From contig JAATGJ010000092.1 in assembly GCA_015654695.1 (NCBI GenBank), positions 1 to 64,000 of the forward strand: a stretch of DNA of 64,000 nucleotides, read 5' to 3'. Shown one piece after another: positions 1-8,941 of this stretch (within the stretch, counting starts at the first letter, position 1; the number at the start of each line of letters is the position of its first letter). Both the position numbers and the translations under genes were made by a program. Below the pieces are notes generated by a model. The model ran no database searches. It saw only the letters and a list, made by a program, of their open reading frames with translations, and was not told where the DNA came from. Source of the stretch: Chitinophagales bacterium (GTDB lineage Bacteria; Bacteroidota; Bacteroidia; Chitinophagales; Chitinophagaceae).

Positions 1-118
1 AGTCAATAGTCAATAGTCAATAGTCAATAGTCAATAGTCAATAGTCAATAGTCAATAGTCAATAGTCAATAGTCAATAGTCAATAGTCAATAGTCAATAG
101 TCAATAGTCAATAGTCAA
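1..118. repeat. Perfect 7-bp tandem repeat (AGTCAAT)n
   Basis: The unit AGTCAAT runs without interruption for almost 17 copies from the first base of the window, so the array may extend further left. It ends where an A replaces the expected T at position 119. It is not a CRISPR array because there are no spacers. A degenerate relative of the same words (GGTCAATAGTCAATAGGG) occurs at about 3885-3921, in the gap between the flippase and the M1 peptidase genes. Confidence 0.97.
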
Positions 119-169
119 ATTGGGCAAACAGCAAATTTCCGATTGTTTTGGCAAAGAAAAATCCAATGT

Positions 170-1399
170 TTATTTCTTGTTGAAACTAAAAACGCTGATA
201 CTTCCGTTGCTGTAGCTGCAAACCCAGGCTTCGAGTTTAGTATTATCTTCAAAGACATCAACGCCTACCGGGTGGCCCTTGCAGGGAAGTGAGGCGATCT
301 TGGTGAAACCGGCATTATTTATTTTAAATACCTCTACAAAATCACTGCTATAGCAGGTTACGAATAGGAATTTATGATTCTTTGATAAGATGATTGTTCT
401 CGGCTGTGCATGGGTGGGTGCCGTAAATAATGTTTTACCTGTTTCCGCATCTATACAAGCCACTTTCGCCAACCTGTTATACGAAACGAAAATATGCCCG
501 CTGGTATCCATCACAATATGCCTTGGGTTTGATTCCACTTGTATATCGGTTTCTTTCATCCATACCGTATTGTTGATAACAGTAATACTGGCACCACCCA
601 TAATGGCCACATAGGTCCTGTTGGTTTTATCATCCACTGCTATACCTCTTGGAATAGAGGATACCGGTACTGTACTGATTACTTTAGCAAACGGGTATTG
701 ATCTTTATTGATCTCCAGTACGCTGACATTATAAGAATGCCAGTTGCTTACCAAAAGGTATTTGTTGTCGGCCGTTTTGGAAATGATCTTTGGCGTTTTT
801 CCCGTTTTTATTAAGGGCACATCAAACGAATCTTTCTGGCTGCTTCCGGGATAAACTACGGTTACTTTTTTCACCACCTGTTTGCCGTTTATATTTTTGG
901 CCTGACTTGCAAGCAGGCTGGCTTCCACCGGGTCTGTCATTATCGGAACAATGCCTTCAGCATTATGGAGAGAAATCCACAATATTTTATCATCATGGCT
1001 CAGGCAGGCTTCCACCGGTTTTTCCTGGTAAGAAGGTATAGGTTTATCTTTTACATAATCCCAGCCTGTTCCTTTCGTGGGTTTGAATTTGAATTCACGT
1101 ATGATCTTCCTGGAATCCTGGTCAAATTCATACACGCTCATACCTTCAAGGTTCATGGCATATAACCTGGATCCACTGGTATTGAACAAAACGGATTTCG
1201 TTCCCGGGGCAGCCTGCAATAGCTCCACTTTATTATACTCCAGCGAAGAATAGGGTTGTAATGCACTGTCTGAAATTACCGGGGACAGGGTAGTGTCAAC
1301 ATCAGCAATAAGCACTGGCAACTCCTGTTTAGGACTCGCCGAACTCTGGCAACCTAATAACAATAATGATATTCCGATATAAAGTAATACGTGGCGCAT
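170..1399 (-). CDS. YVTN/YncE-like beta-propeller lipoprotein
   Basis: Predicted lipoprotein of 409 residues whose body is a seven-bladed beta-propeller, probably displayed on the periplasmic or outer-membrane face. The ATG at 1399 is chosen because it is followed directly by a signal peptide and lipobox (LLLLGC, Cys17); the frame stays open for 20 more codons upstream, but those do not look like a leader. Seven repeats of about 45 residues carry the pattern of a hydrophobic strand, a D/N-rich turn and a strand ending in V-x-V (for example YLLVSNWHSYNVSVLEI and RTYVAIMGGASITVIN). This matches the YVTN repeat family, which usually acts as a binding scaffold; no catalytic residues are evident. 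The gene stands alone, facing away from the NlpC/P60 gene. The ligand is unknown. Confidence 0.82.
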   Translation of the reverse strand: MRHVLLYIGISLLLLGCQSSASPKQELPVLIADVDTTLSPVISDSALQPYSSLEYNKVELLQAAPGTKSVLFNTSGSRLYAMNLEGMSVYEFDQDSRKIIREFKFKPTKGTGWDYVKDKPIPSYQEKPVEACLSHDDKILWISLHNAEGIVPIMTDPVEASLLASQAKNINGKQVVKKVTVVYPGSSQKDSFDVPLIKTGKTPKIISKTADNKYLLVSNWHSYNVSVLEINKDQYPFAKVISTVPVSSIPRGIAVDDKTNRTYVAIMGGASITVINNTVWMKETDIQVESNPRHIVMDTSGHIFVSYNRLAKVACIDAETGKTLFTAPTHAQPRTIILSKNHKFLFVTCYSSDFVEVFKINNAGFTKIASLPCKGHPVGVDVFEDNTKLEAWVCSYSNGSISVFSFNKK

Positions 1400-1635
1400 A
1401 GCTATGGGAACAATATAGTTCAAAAATGAATCCATATCATATTGATTGATCCTAATCATTTTGGAAATGATGTGTTAAAAGACTTGAAAACAATTACTTA
1501 GTTGAAATGCAATTTTAAAAATCAAATTTCGTTAGCCGAATGTGCTTTTTTAAGAATTTTAAACTATATTTTTACAAGCCTGATTAAAGATCAGGCAGGG
1601 TTTTTGAACAAGCCCCGAAACTCTAAAACAGTCTA

Positions 1636-2358
1636 ATGGTCAGGAACTTAGTTGTAGCATCTTTATTTATCACAGTATTGGCAGGTTGTGCCAGCATGAG
1701 GTCTGTTAGCTCGGCTAACAACAAACAAGCGGCAGCTGCACCAGTTGCTACTTCCCCCAAGCCAGTTGAAGTAAAAAAGAATGATGTAAAATTTCTTGAC
1801 CAGATCTCTGCTAATCCGCAGTTGGCCGATGTTGTTCCGGATGCAAAAACTGAATTAAAGGAAAGTCTTTCGCCTGTTACAGAAACGAATTTTACCGGGA
1901 ATAATAAGTCAAATGAAAGTGTTTCTGCATTACAAATGAAATATTCCCGGCTTCTCGGTACTGAACCAGACCAGTTAGAAAATACGGAATTATTAAAAAG
2001 CGTTGATTACTGGTACGGTACCCGCTACCTGATGGGTGGCACTTCCAAAAGCGGTATTGATTGTTCTGCTTTTGTGCAGGCAGTTTATTTATCTGCTTTT
2101 GCTATGATTGTTCCCCGTACTGCTTTTGAACAGTTCAGGGTTACCAATCGTATTTCGGCCGTAGAGATGAAAGAAGGCGATCTTGTTTTCTTCAATACAA
2201 CTGGCGGCGTATCCCATGTAGGCATTTATCTCCGCAATAATAAATTCATTCATGCTTCTTCTTCCAGGGGAGTGACCGTAAGTGATCTGTTTGATCCTTA
2301 TTACCTGAAACGTTTTCTCGGTGTAGGCAGGATAGAAAAACCGCTGGGCACCCGCTAA
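1636..2358 (+). CDS. NlpC/P60 family cell-wall hydrolase, lipoprotein
   Basis: Predicted murein endopeptidase of 240 residues that would cut peptide stems of peptidoglycan from the periplasm. The N-terminus is a lipoprotein signal (VLAGC, Cys18), followed by a low-complexity linker to about residue 95. The C-terminal NlpC/P60 domain, about residues 115-240, has the papain-like triad: Cys143 in DCSAFVQ, His194 in SHVGIYL and His206 in FIHASS. The GTRYLMGGTSKSGIDC stretch is typical of the family. The gene converges on the flippase gene and overlaps it by 4 bp at the stop codons. The family assignment is firm; the exact bond cleaved is not known. Confidence 0.92.
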   Translation: MVRNLVVASLFITVLAGCASMRSVSSANNKQAAAAPVATSPKPVEVKKNDVKFLDQISANPQLADVVPDAKTELKESLSPVTETNFTGNNKSNESVSALQMKYSRLLGTEPDQLENTELLKSVDYWYGTRYLMGGTSKSGIDCSAFVQAVYLSAFAMIVPRTAFEQFRVTNRISAVEMKEGDLVFFNTTGGVSHVGIYLRNNKFIHASSSRGVTVSDLFDPYYLKRFLGVGRIEKPLGTR

Positions 2359-3857
2359 TCTTTTTTCAGGCCCAGTCTTTTACGTATAGTTTGTAAAACC
2401 GGTTTCAGATCAGGTGAAAGATCCAGATAAATAACCCCTGTTACATACAATAGTATAAACGCAAGACTGCGCAGAACTAATCCTGCAAATCCGTGCAGGG
2501 GCATAAATATAAAATAACACGCCGTAAAACACCCGGCGGCCAGCAATACTGTATAAAACGACTGAATGGTAAAAGGGAAAAGTTTGAATTTTTTCCATAA
2601 AAAAATAATACGGATGGCATTGTAGATAGAGATAGAGATCAGGTTGGCAATGGCCGGGCCGAGAATGTCGTATTGCTTTGTCAGTATGTACGTAAGAGGT
2701 AACATGACCATTAATAAGACAATTCCGCTGATCAGTTCAAATTTCCAGTAAGTAGATGTAGCAATGATCTGTGCATTCAACCCGGTACCCATATCAATAA
2801 TGCGGGTAATGCCAAGTATGACAAAGGCATTGAACCCAAGCAGAAATGTTTCTTTTAATCCGAACGTAAGAATAGCTTCTTTATAATTTAATGCGATCAG
2901 TACAAAAATACCCGATGCAAAAATGAGCAGGTTGATAGAAGACCTTTGATATACTCTTTGTAAAAGGGCCTTGTCTTTATCTTTCCATGCCCTGGACAGG
3001 TGACCGATGGAGGCTGCGATAATTCCCCGTTGCGGAGCCTGGATCACACTTCCCATGATCTGTGCCAGCCCAAAGATGCCCGCTTTATCCAGTCCGCTGA
3101 GGGAAGCGAGAACAAGAGTATCAAATGCCTGGGAAACGGTGAATATGATAATGCCTGAATAGGCAAATACGCATAGATTAAGTATCTTTTTAAAATACCT
3201 CCTGCTCACTTTACTAACGCTGAAAGTAAAATGGATCTTTTTTGTAAAAACAAGATGCAGCAGTAAAACAAGAGCGATACCCGGATAGGTAAACGCATAC
3301 AATTTTATAAAGAGGTCAAAATCTTTGATAATACCACTAATAAAAAGAACGATCAGTACGGTGGTGAATAAACGCCATTGTACTTCTCTTAAAAAATTGG
3401 TGAATACGGATTTGCCAAGATTCCAGGCATATACTTCCAGTATCGTATAAATAGTAAGTCCAAATCCTAAAGCGAATATCCAGTAATAATAAGTGACAAG
3501 CAGTGGTGAGTGCTCACCGAATTTCCGGATGATAATATATTTAAGCGCCAGGCCTGCGATCATTACGAGTATAAATCCAACTGTACCCACTATCAGCGCC
3601 CAGGTGAGCATATCATTTTTCCGGGGAGGCAAATGATCATGGTAATACGGATAGAATTTGAAAATATAGGAGGGCATACCCATAGCGGCAAAAGCCATCA
3701 TCATACCGGCTATAGAGACAAAGACAGCAGTAAGCCCGTATTGCTCTTCGGTAAATAATCCCTGTTTGGTAAAAAAGTAAGTATTCAAAAGACCAACGGC
3801 AAAGCCAATATAAATGACAAGGGAAGAAATGATGCTTTGCCTTCGAATGGTGCTCAT
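2355..3857 (-). CDS. Polysaccharide/lipopolysaccharide flippase (Wzx-like, MOP superfamily)
   Basis: Integral membrane protein of 500 residues with about 12-14 hydrophobic helices spread along its whole length, the layout of Wzx/RfbX flippases that move undecaprenyl-linked glycans across the inner membrane. The N-terminal block RRQSIISSLVIYIGFAVGLL and the mid-protein stretch containing GLDKAGIFGLAQ are typical of this family. It is not in a polysaccharide cluster: no glycosyltransferases are adjacent. A -7-like box (TATCTTTA on the minus strand) lies just upstream of the ATG at 3857. Its 3' end overlaps the NlpC/P60 gene by 4 bp. The glycan carried cannot be predicted. Confidence 0.85.
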   Translation of the reverse strand: MSTIRRQSIISSLVIYIGFAVGLLNTYFFTKQGLFTEEQYGLTAVFVSIAGMMMAFAAMGMPSYIFKFYPYYHDHLPPRKNDMLTWALIVGTVGFILVMIAGLALKYIIIRKFGEHSPLLVTYYYWIFALGFGLTIYTILEVYAWNLGKSVFTNFLREVQWRLFTTVLIVLFISGIIKDFDLFIKLYAFTYPGIALVLLLHLVFTKKIHFTFSVSKVSRRYFKKILNLCVFAYSGIIIFTVSQAFDTLVLASLSGLDKAGIFGLAQIMGSVIQAPQRGIIAASIGHLSRAWKDKDKALLQRVYQRSSINLLIFASGIFVLIALNYKEAILTFGLKETFLLGFNAFVILGITRIIDMGTGLNAQIIATSTYWKFELISGIVLLMVMLPLTYILTKQYDILGPAIANLISISIYNAIRIIFLWKKFKLFPFTIQSFYTVLLAAGCFTACYFIFMPLHGFAGLVLRSLAFILLYVTGVIYLDLSPDLKPVLQTIRKRLGLKKD

Positions 3858-3932
3858 GCAGTAAAGATAATAGTGAATGGTGAATGGTCAATAGTCAATA
3901 GGGAATAGGCAATGGTCAATTGGCAGAAAGTA

Positions 3933-5669
3933 TTACCTGGCTTTCTTCACCGTAATATAAAAATTGGGATCGGGTATGAATGTTTTCCCGGTAAACCCAT
4001 CTGCCATGGACTGCTGCTGCCATTTTGTTGACGGGGTGATCCACCTTTCTTTATCGTTTCCCATATTTACTTTTACCGGCATATTAAAACCGGCAATACA
4101 ATTCGTCCAGCGATAAGAAATGCTCTTTCCTTTTATTTTATATTCCAGTTCAGGGATTTTAATGGTTCGCAGGTACTGATCAAATATTTTTGAAAGATCT
4201 TTTCCTGCTTTTTTACTAAAGTAGCTCTCCACCTGTTTTGATGTAATGGTTTTATGATAAAAGTCTTTATTCAACCCTCTCAGGATGTCTTTGAACTTTT
4301 TATCATCATTAATTACCTGCCGGATGGTATGCAAGAGATTGGCCCCTTTGGCATACATATCACCGCTGCCTTCCTGGTTCACGCCATAAGGGCCGATGAC
4401 CGGTTTGTCATTCCGTATATTCCGCCTTAAGCCCTGGCAATATTCATCCGCAGCTTTTTTCCCGTACTGGCATTCTACAAAAATGGGTTCTGAATAATCG
4501 GTGAATCCTTCATGTATCCACATATCTGCAATATCATTGGTAGTAATATTATTACCAAACCATTCATGACCACTTTCATGTATGATGATGTAATCCCAAT
4601 CCTTTCCCCAGCCACTGCCAGACAAGTCCCTTCCGAGATAACCATTCATAAATTTATTGCCATAAGCCACAGCGCTCTGGTGTTCCATACCGAGATGCGG
4701 AGACTCTACCAATTTATAACCATCTTCATAAAAAGGGTAGGGGCCAAACCAGTTCTCAAAACATTGCAGCATAGGTTTTACATCGCGGCCAAATTGTTTC
4801 TTTGCTTTTTCCAGGTCATAATCCAAAACCCAGTAATCAAGATCGAGTTTTCCTTTCTCCCCGTTATATTCATCATGCCAGGTAACGTACTTACCGATAT
4901 AAGGAATAATGTTATAGTTATTGATCGGATTTTTTACTTCCCATGTCCATGACGTAGTTCCATTATCATTTGCTTTCTTGTTAATGAGCCTGCCATTCCC
5001 TACTGCTGTTAATGTATCAGGAACTGTTATCGTTAGAGAAGCCCCGTTGTCCGGTTCATCACTTTGAATATCCTTGCAGGGATACCAAACGCTGGCGCCC
5101 AATCCCTGGCAGGCTACACTCATCCATGGTCTTCCCTTCTCATCTTTTTTCCAAATCCATCCGCCATCCCAGGGAGGGTTAATGGCTTCGAGGGGTTTGC
5201 CGTGGTAGTATATAGTTAGGGAGTCTACATAATTTGCGGCAACTGGAGTCCACAACGAAACAAGAGCAACATTCTGGTTCCTTTCAAAGTTTAATTTATT
5301 TATTTGAGTTCCTTCCAGCCTGAGACTTGAATGCATTCCCATTATTACAGGTTCGACTTTTAAAATACTGTCAATGATTAGGGGTTCTTGCAAATCAATC
5401 TGCATTTTATATTTCCCTTTGATGATTTTAGCTACAGTTGCTGAGCCTTCTATATTTTTAGTAGCTCTGTATATAATTTTTACTTCTCCTTCAATAGTGT
5501 GGTTGCTAAAGTCAGGTTTCACTTTGATATCATATCTCAATACATCCCAGCCTGCTCTTTCCGGTGTAATGCTTCCCCGCAATGTATCTTCATGTGTATA
5601 TTGAGCCAATGAAAATTTACCGATAAGTAAAAAAGAAAATATAATAAGGGTTTTTAAAAAGTATTTCAC
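3933..5669 (-). CDS. M1 family metallopeptidase (aminopeptidase N-like), secreted
   Basis: Zinc aminopeptidase of the M1 family, predicted to be exported (signal peptide about 1-22, ending SLAQ). The active site is complete: HESGH (His364, His368) with the third zinc ligand Glu387 in HEGFTDY, and the exopeptidase substrate loop GMEH at 327-330 in place of the usual GAMEN. The first 270 residues form the beta-rich N-terminal domain. At 578 residues it is shorter than classical aminopeptidase N (about 850) and lacks the long C-terminal helical domain, as in many Bacteroidota M1 proteins. It is divergently arranged with the peptide-binding lipoprotein at 5714; the 44-bp gap contains the palindromic word TAAATTTA (5690-5697), which could serve as a -7-like element in both directions. 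Confidence 0.93.
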   Translation of the reverse strand: MKYFLKTLIIFSFLLIGKFSLAQYTHEDTLRGSITPERAGWDVLRYDIKVKPDFSNHTIEGEVKIIYRATKNIEGSATVAKIIKGKYKMQIDLQEPLIIDSILKVEPVIMGMHSSLRLEGTQINKLNFERNQNVALVSLWTPVAANYVDSLTIYYHGKPLEAINPPWDGGWIWKKDEKGRPWMSVACQGLGASVWYPCKDIQSDEPDNGASLTITVPDTLTAVGNGRLINKKANDNGTTSWTWEVKNPINNYNIIPYIGKYVTWHDEYNGEKGKLDLDYWVLDYDLEKAKKQFGRDVKPMLQCFENWFGPYPFYEDGYKLVESPHLGMEHQSAVAYGNKFMNGYLGRDLSGSGWGKDWDYIIIHESGHEWFGNNITTNDIADMWIHEGFTDYSEPIFVECQYGKKAADEYCQGLRRNIRNDKPVIGPYGVNQEGSGDMYAKGANLLHTIRQVINDDKKFKDILRGLNKDFYHKTITSKQVESYFSKKAGKDLSKIFDQYLRTIKIPELEYKIKGKSISYRWTNCIAGFNMPVKVNMGNDKERWITPSTKWQQQSMADGFTGKTFIPDPNFYITVKKAR

Positions 5670-5713
5670 GGCGGAATGTATTTGAATTGTAAATTTAATC
5701 GCTTAAAAGAAAT

Positions 5714-7360
5714 ATGGTTGTTAAAAGAAATTGCTTCGCTGTGTTCGCAATGGCATCCTTCGCTTTGCTATGGATGATGACCGGGTGCTATAGTAAGGTA
5801 AAATCCGGCAAGAAGGTATTTCATTACAATGAATTTACCGGGATAGCTTCTTTAGATCCGGCTTTTGCAAAAAATCAGTCCACCATGTGGCCCGCCCACC
5901 AGTTGTTTAATACACTGGTCGAAATTGACGACAGCCTGCATATCGTCCCTTCACTGGCCAAAAGATGGGTTATTTCCGATGACAGGCTCACGTTTACTTT
6001 TTATTTACGTGATGATGTGTTCTTTCATGATGATCCTGCTTTCCCGGATAACAAGGGCCGGAAGCTGACAGCTAAAGATGTTGAATACAGTTTAGCAAGG
6101 ATCACTGATAAGCAAACAGCCAGCCCCGGCGCCTGGGTATTCAACCGCAAAGTGGATTCACTGCAACCATTCAGGGCTATTGATGATACTACCTTTCAAT
6201 TGAAACTGCTCAGACCTTATAATCCGATACTCGGTATTCTTTCCATGCAGTATTGTTCTATCGTAGCAAAAGAAGCTGTGGAAAAATATGGAACTGATTT
6301 TCGCAGGCATCCTGTTGGTTCAGGCCCCTTTCAATTTGTAGCCTGGGAAGAAGGGCAGGCATTAGTTTTAAAAAAGAATGATAACTATTTTGAGAAAGAC
6401 AGCGCCGGTAACCGCCTGCCTTATCTGGACGGGATAAAAGTTACTTTTTATGACAGCAAGGCCACGGAGTTTTTACTGCTGCGCCAAAAGCAACTGGATT
6501 TTATGAATGAGATAGAAGACTCTTTCAAAGATGAGATATTGACAAAAAGAGGTACCCTGCGAAAAGACTGGGAAGGTAAAATTGAATTGCAGGTAAATCC
6601 CTATTTGAATATTGAATACCTGGGAATACTGATTGATTCAACAAATGCGTTGGTAAAAAATTCTCCACTCCGGTTAAAGAAAATTAGACAGGCGATCAAT
6701 TACGGATTTGACCGCCAAAAGATGACATTATACCTGCGCAACTCACTCGGTACACCCGCTGAATCCGGTTTTGTTCCCATGGGATTACCATCTTTTGATA
6801 CATCGGCTGTAAAAGGATATCATTACGATCCCGATAAAAGCAGGCGATTGCTTGCAGAGGCTGGTTTCCAGGATGGCAAAAATTTACCTGTTATTAAATT
6901 ACTGACCATTGCTATTTATGCGGAGATGGCCAATTTCATAGCGCACCAGTTAGATGAACTGGGAATTACTGTGCAGGTAGAAACAGTTCAAAAGTCATTA
7001 TTGCTGGAAATGACTTCCAATTCTACGGCTTTGTTTTTTCGGGGTAGCTGGATAGCTGATTACCCGGACGCAGAAAATTACCTGTCTGTTTTTTATTCAA
7101 AAAACCCGGCGCCACCCAATTATACCCGCTATAAAAATCCCCGGTTCGATGCCCTGTTTGAAAAAGCCTTGATGGAAGAAAGCGATTCATTGAGATATAA
7201 ACTTTACCAGCAGGCCGACCAGTTAATGATAAATGATGCGCCTGTGGTACCGCTATGGTATGATAAAGTAGTACGCCTGGTTCAGACAAGTATAAAAGGT
7301 TTTCAGCCCAATGCATTAAACCTGCTGGAACTTCGTAAAACCCGCATCGAAATACCGTAA
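5714..7360 (+). CDS. ABC transporter substrate-binding lipoprotein (SBP_bac_5, peptide/OppA-DppA type)
   Basis: Extracytoplasmic solute-binding protein of 548 residues for an oligopeptide/dipeptide-type ABC importer. The N-terminus is a lipoprotein signal (MMTGC, Cys25). The body shows family 5 landmarks: a LDPAFAKN-type opening, the block LAKRWVISDDRLTFTFYLRD (residues about 75-95), the segment HPVGSGPFQFVAWEEGQ (about 195-211) and a C-terminal region rich in paired charged helices. No permease or ATPase gene is next to it, so the partner transporter must be encoded elsewhere or the protein works alone. It faces away from an M1 aminopeptidase, which fits peptide use but does not prove a shared role. 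Confidence 0.88.
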   Translation: MVVKRNCFAVFAMASFALLWMMTGCYSKVKSGKKVFHYNEFTGIASLDPAFAKNQSTMWPAHQLFNTLVEIDDSLHIVPSLAKRWVISDDRLTFTFYLRDDVFFHDDPAFPDNKGRKLTAKDVEYSLARITDKQTASPGAWVFNRKVDSLQPFRAIDDTTFQLKLLRPYNPILGILSMQYCSIVAKEAVEKYGTDFRRHPVGSGPFQFVAWEEGQALVLKKNDNYFEKDSAGNRLPYLDGIKVTFYDSKATEFLLLRQKQLDFMNEIEDSFKDEILTKRGTLRKDWEGKIELQVNPYLNIEYLGILIDSTNALVKNSPLRLKKIRQAINYGFDRQKMTLYLRNSLGTPAESGFVPMGLPSFDTSAVKGYHYDPDKSRRLLAEAGFQDGKNLPVIKLLTIAIYAEMANFIAHQLDELGITVQVETVQKSLLLEMTSNSTALFFRGSWIADYPDAENYLSVFYSKNPAPPNYTRYKNPRFDALFEKALMEESDSLRYKLYQQADQLMINDAPVVPLWYDKVVRLVQTSIKGFQPNALNLLELRKTRIEIP

Positions 7361-7619
7361 TTTCCGAAAAAATATTTTAGCCTGTAAACGGCTGACCTGC
7401 ATTGATTTGATCTGCGTACTATCCCATAGAACCCGCCGCAGGCTTGCATATTAAAAAAAGGCTCAGTATTTTCATAGTACCATTTTAGCTTTTTTACTTC
7501 GTATCATTTTACTTTCATCACGAAGATTTTCTATCCTCTATCTCTGCATGAAAATCCGCTACCCAGATCCCGTAAAAAACTGTTTCGTACCTGACCTCAA
7601 ACCTTAAAAATGTACTGCT
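7361..7619. other. Intergenic region with possible leader of the small ORFs
   Basis: No convincing gene is present. A 19-codon open frame starts at 7549 (MKIRYPDPVKNCFVPDLKP). The words ATGAAAATCCGCTA, ATCCCGTA and CGTACCTG in this stretch recur in similar order in the 5' region of the hypothetical gene at 59450. This could be a shared leader or chance. Confidence 0.3.
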
Positions 7620-7718
7620 ATGAAATCAAAAAATGCCCAGGTTCTCATCATGCGGATAATTTTATTTATCCTTATCAGTTTATATTCCCTGCTTGTTTTT
7701 GGGCAATCTCATATATGA
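7620..7718 (+). CDS. Tiny signal-peptide-like ORF (32 aa)
   Basis: A 32-codon ORF that encodes a basic N-terminus, a strongly hydrophobic core (IILFILISLYSLLVF) and a GQ-S end that resembles a Bacteroidota signal-peptidase site. Its TGA overlaps the ATG of the next ORF at 7715. The pair is followed 30 bp later by a strong intrinsic terminator, which suggests a real short transcript. If one base were added near 7714 the two ORFs would fuse into one secreted peptide of about 46 residues with mature end MMAAAGGDSGNCKN, so this may be one small gene with a frameshift or a translationally coupled pair. No homologue is recognised. Confidence 0.4.
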   Translation: MKSKNAQVLIMRIILFILISLYSLLVFGQSHI

Positions 7719-7759
7719 TGGCAGCGGCCGGTGGTGACAGCGGGAATTGTAAAAATTAA
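7715..7759 (+). CDS. Micro-ORF MMAAAGGDSGNCKN overlapping the preceding ORF
   Basis: A 14-residue ORF whose ATG shares four bases (ATGA) with the stop codon of the 7620 ORF, the geometry of translational coupling. The peptide is Gly/Ala/Ser-rich with a single Cys and ends at a TAA. A terminator follows at 7789. It may be the second product of a small secreted-peptide locus or the frame-shifted tail of the first ORF. Confidence 0.25.
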   Translation: MMAAAGGDSGNCKN

Positions 7760-7788
7760 AAATGGACGGTTCGTAATAGAGATCTTAC

Positions 7789-7814
7789 AAGGCGGGTTCA
7801 TTCCCGCCTTTTTT
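7789..7814 (+). terminator. Intrinsic terminator after the small ORFs
   Basis: The inverted repeat AAGGCGGG / CCCGCCTT has a six-base loop (TTCATT) and is followed by a run of six T residues. It lies 30 bp past the micro-ORF and about 430 bp past the peptide-binding lipoprotein gene, so it fits the small ORFs best. Confidence 0.85.
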
Positions 7815-7938
7815 ATTTAGCAAAAGATGATAACAATAGATAGAATGGCCGGTAAGCCGGTGAGCCGGGAAGAAAAACAGCAATAAAACAGTATACTTAC
7901 CGCCTTCCCGGCAAAAAGGGATTTAAAACGGCTTTTCT

Positions 7939-8631
7939 TTACTGATGATCTTTCAGTTTATCCTTAAACACTTTCCTGAATTTATCCAGCTTCGGACGTA
8001 TCACGATCTTGCAATAAGGGTTGGCATTTTCATTATTTTCAAAATACTGCTGGTGATAATCTTCGGCAGGATAAAATTTCGAAAAGGCTGTTATTTCTGT
8101 TACGATAGGTTTATCAAATGCCCCGCTTTTATTTAATTCCGCTTTATATTTCTCCGCTTTTTGTTTTTGTTCTTCATTGTGGTAAAAGACACCGCTGCGG
8201 TATTGTGTACCTACATCGGCTCCCTGCCTGTTGAGTGTAGTGGGGTCATGTGTTTCCCAAAAAACTTCCAGCAGTTCTTCAAAACTGATCTTCTTTGGGT
8301 CATATACGATCTGCAAACCTTCTGCATGACCAGTTTCGCCAGTACAAACCTGCTTATATGTTGGGTTTACTACCTGGCCACCTGTATAGCCTGAGGTAGC
8401 GCTGATCACACCATCCAGTTGTTCAAAAATAGCTTCTGTACACCAGAAGCATCCGTTAGCAAAAGTGGCCGTATCAGTAGCTATTGATAAAGAGCTTTCC
8501 TGCTTTGATGTTGATAATGGAGCTGTCATTTTATCTTTTTTTTGAGGTTGTGCACACGAAATTAAATGCACAATACTTATAACAAGAGTAGTGATACTTA
8601 GTTTAAGAGCAGCGTGATCAATAATTTTCAT
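7939..8631 (-). CDS. msrA: Peptide methionine-S-sulfoxide reductase MsrA, lipoprotein form
   Basis: Reduces methionine S-sulfoxide in oxidised proteins. The catalytic motif GCFWCTE is present with the nucleophile at Cys61, and the substrate-site block GADVGTQYRSGVFY follows. The N-terminus carries a lipoprotein signal (HLISC, Cys26) and a polar linker, so this copy acts in the periplasm or at the outer membrane. The ATG at 8631 is preferred over an in-frame TTG three codons upstream because it begins the signal peptide. The protein is 230 residues, about 170 of them MsrA domain. No MsrB is fused or adjacent. It is divergent from the first ROK regulator. Confidence 0.96.
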   Translation of the reverse strand: MKIIDHAALKLSITTLVISIVHLISCAQPQKKDKMTAPLSTSKQESSLSIATDTATFANGCFWCTEAIFEQLDGVISATSGYTGGQVVNPTYKQVCTGETGHAEGLQIVYDPKKISFEELLEVFWETHDPTTLNRQGADVGTQYRSGVFYHNEEQKQKAEKYKAELNKSGAFDKPIVTEITAFSKFYPAEDYHQQYFENNENANPYCKIVIRPKLDKFRKVFKDKLKDHQ

Positions 8632-8863
8632 ATCATGCAATTTGGTTCAATTTACGCGATGGAACAAAACGCAGATCTTTCTGATTGTCTGCTGCATGAC
8701 TTTTTATCAATATAACAACAGTTCTCTTGTACTTTATATATCCATTTTTATACATAACATGGTAAGGCCCGAGTCGTACGGAATTGCTCAATTGACATAT
8801 AATGGTGGTATTCAACTATTTATTTTTTAACTCCTGTGTTCTTAAAAAAAAAATTAAAAAGTT

Positions 8864-8895
8864 TTGGTAATTTTTTTAAAAGGCCTTTACTTTAG
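8864..8895 (+). promoter_or_regulatory. Candidate Bacteroidota-type promoter of the first ROK gene
   Basis: A TTG at 8864-8866 lies 21 bp before TACTTTAG (8888-8895), which matches the -33 TTG / -7 TAnnTTTG consensus at all but one position. The gene starts 46 bp downstream. The second ROK gene has a related TATTTTAG upstream but no well-spaced TTG. Confidence 0.45.
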
Positions 8896-8941
8896 CTAAT
8901 AAAGTACCGGGTTTGGACAACTTAGTACTACTAACTGCTTA

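Noticed and set aside
1-118. CRISPR array
   Set aside because: The repeat unit is 7 bp and has no spacers; no cas genes in the window.
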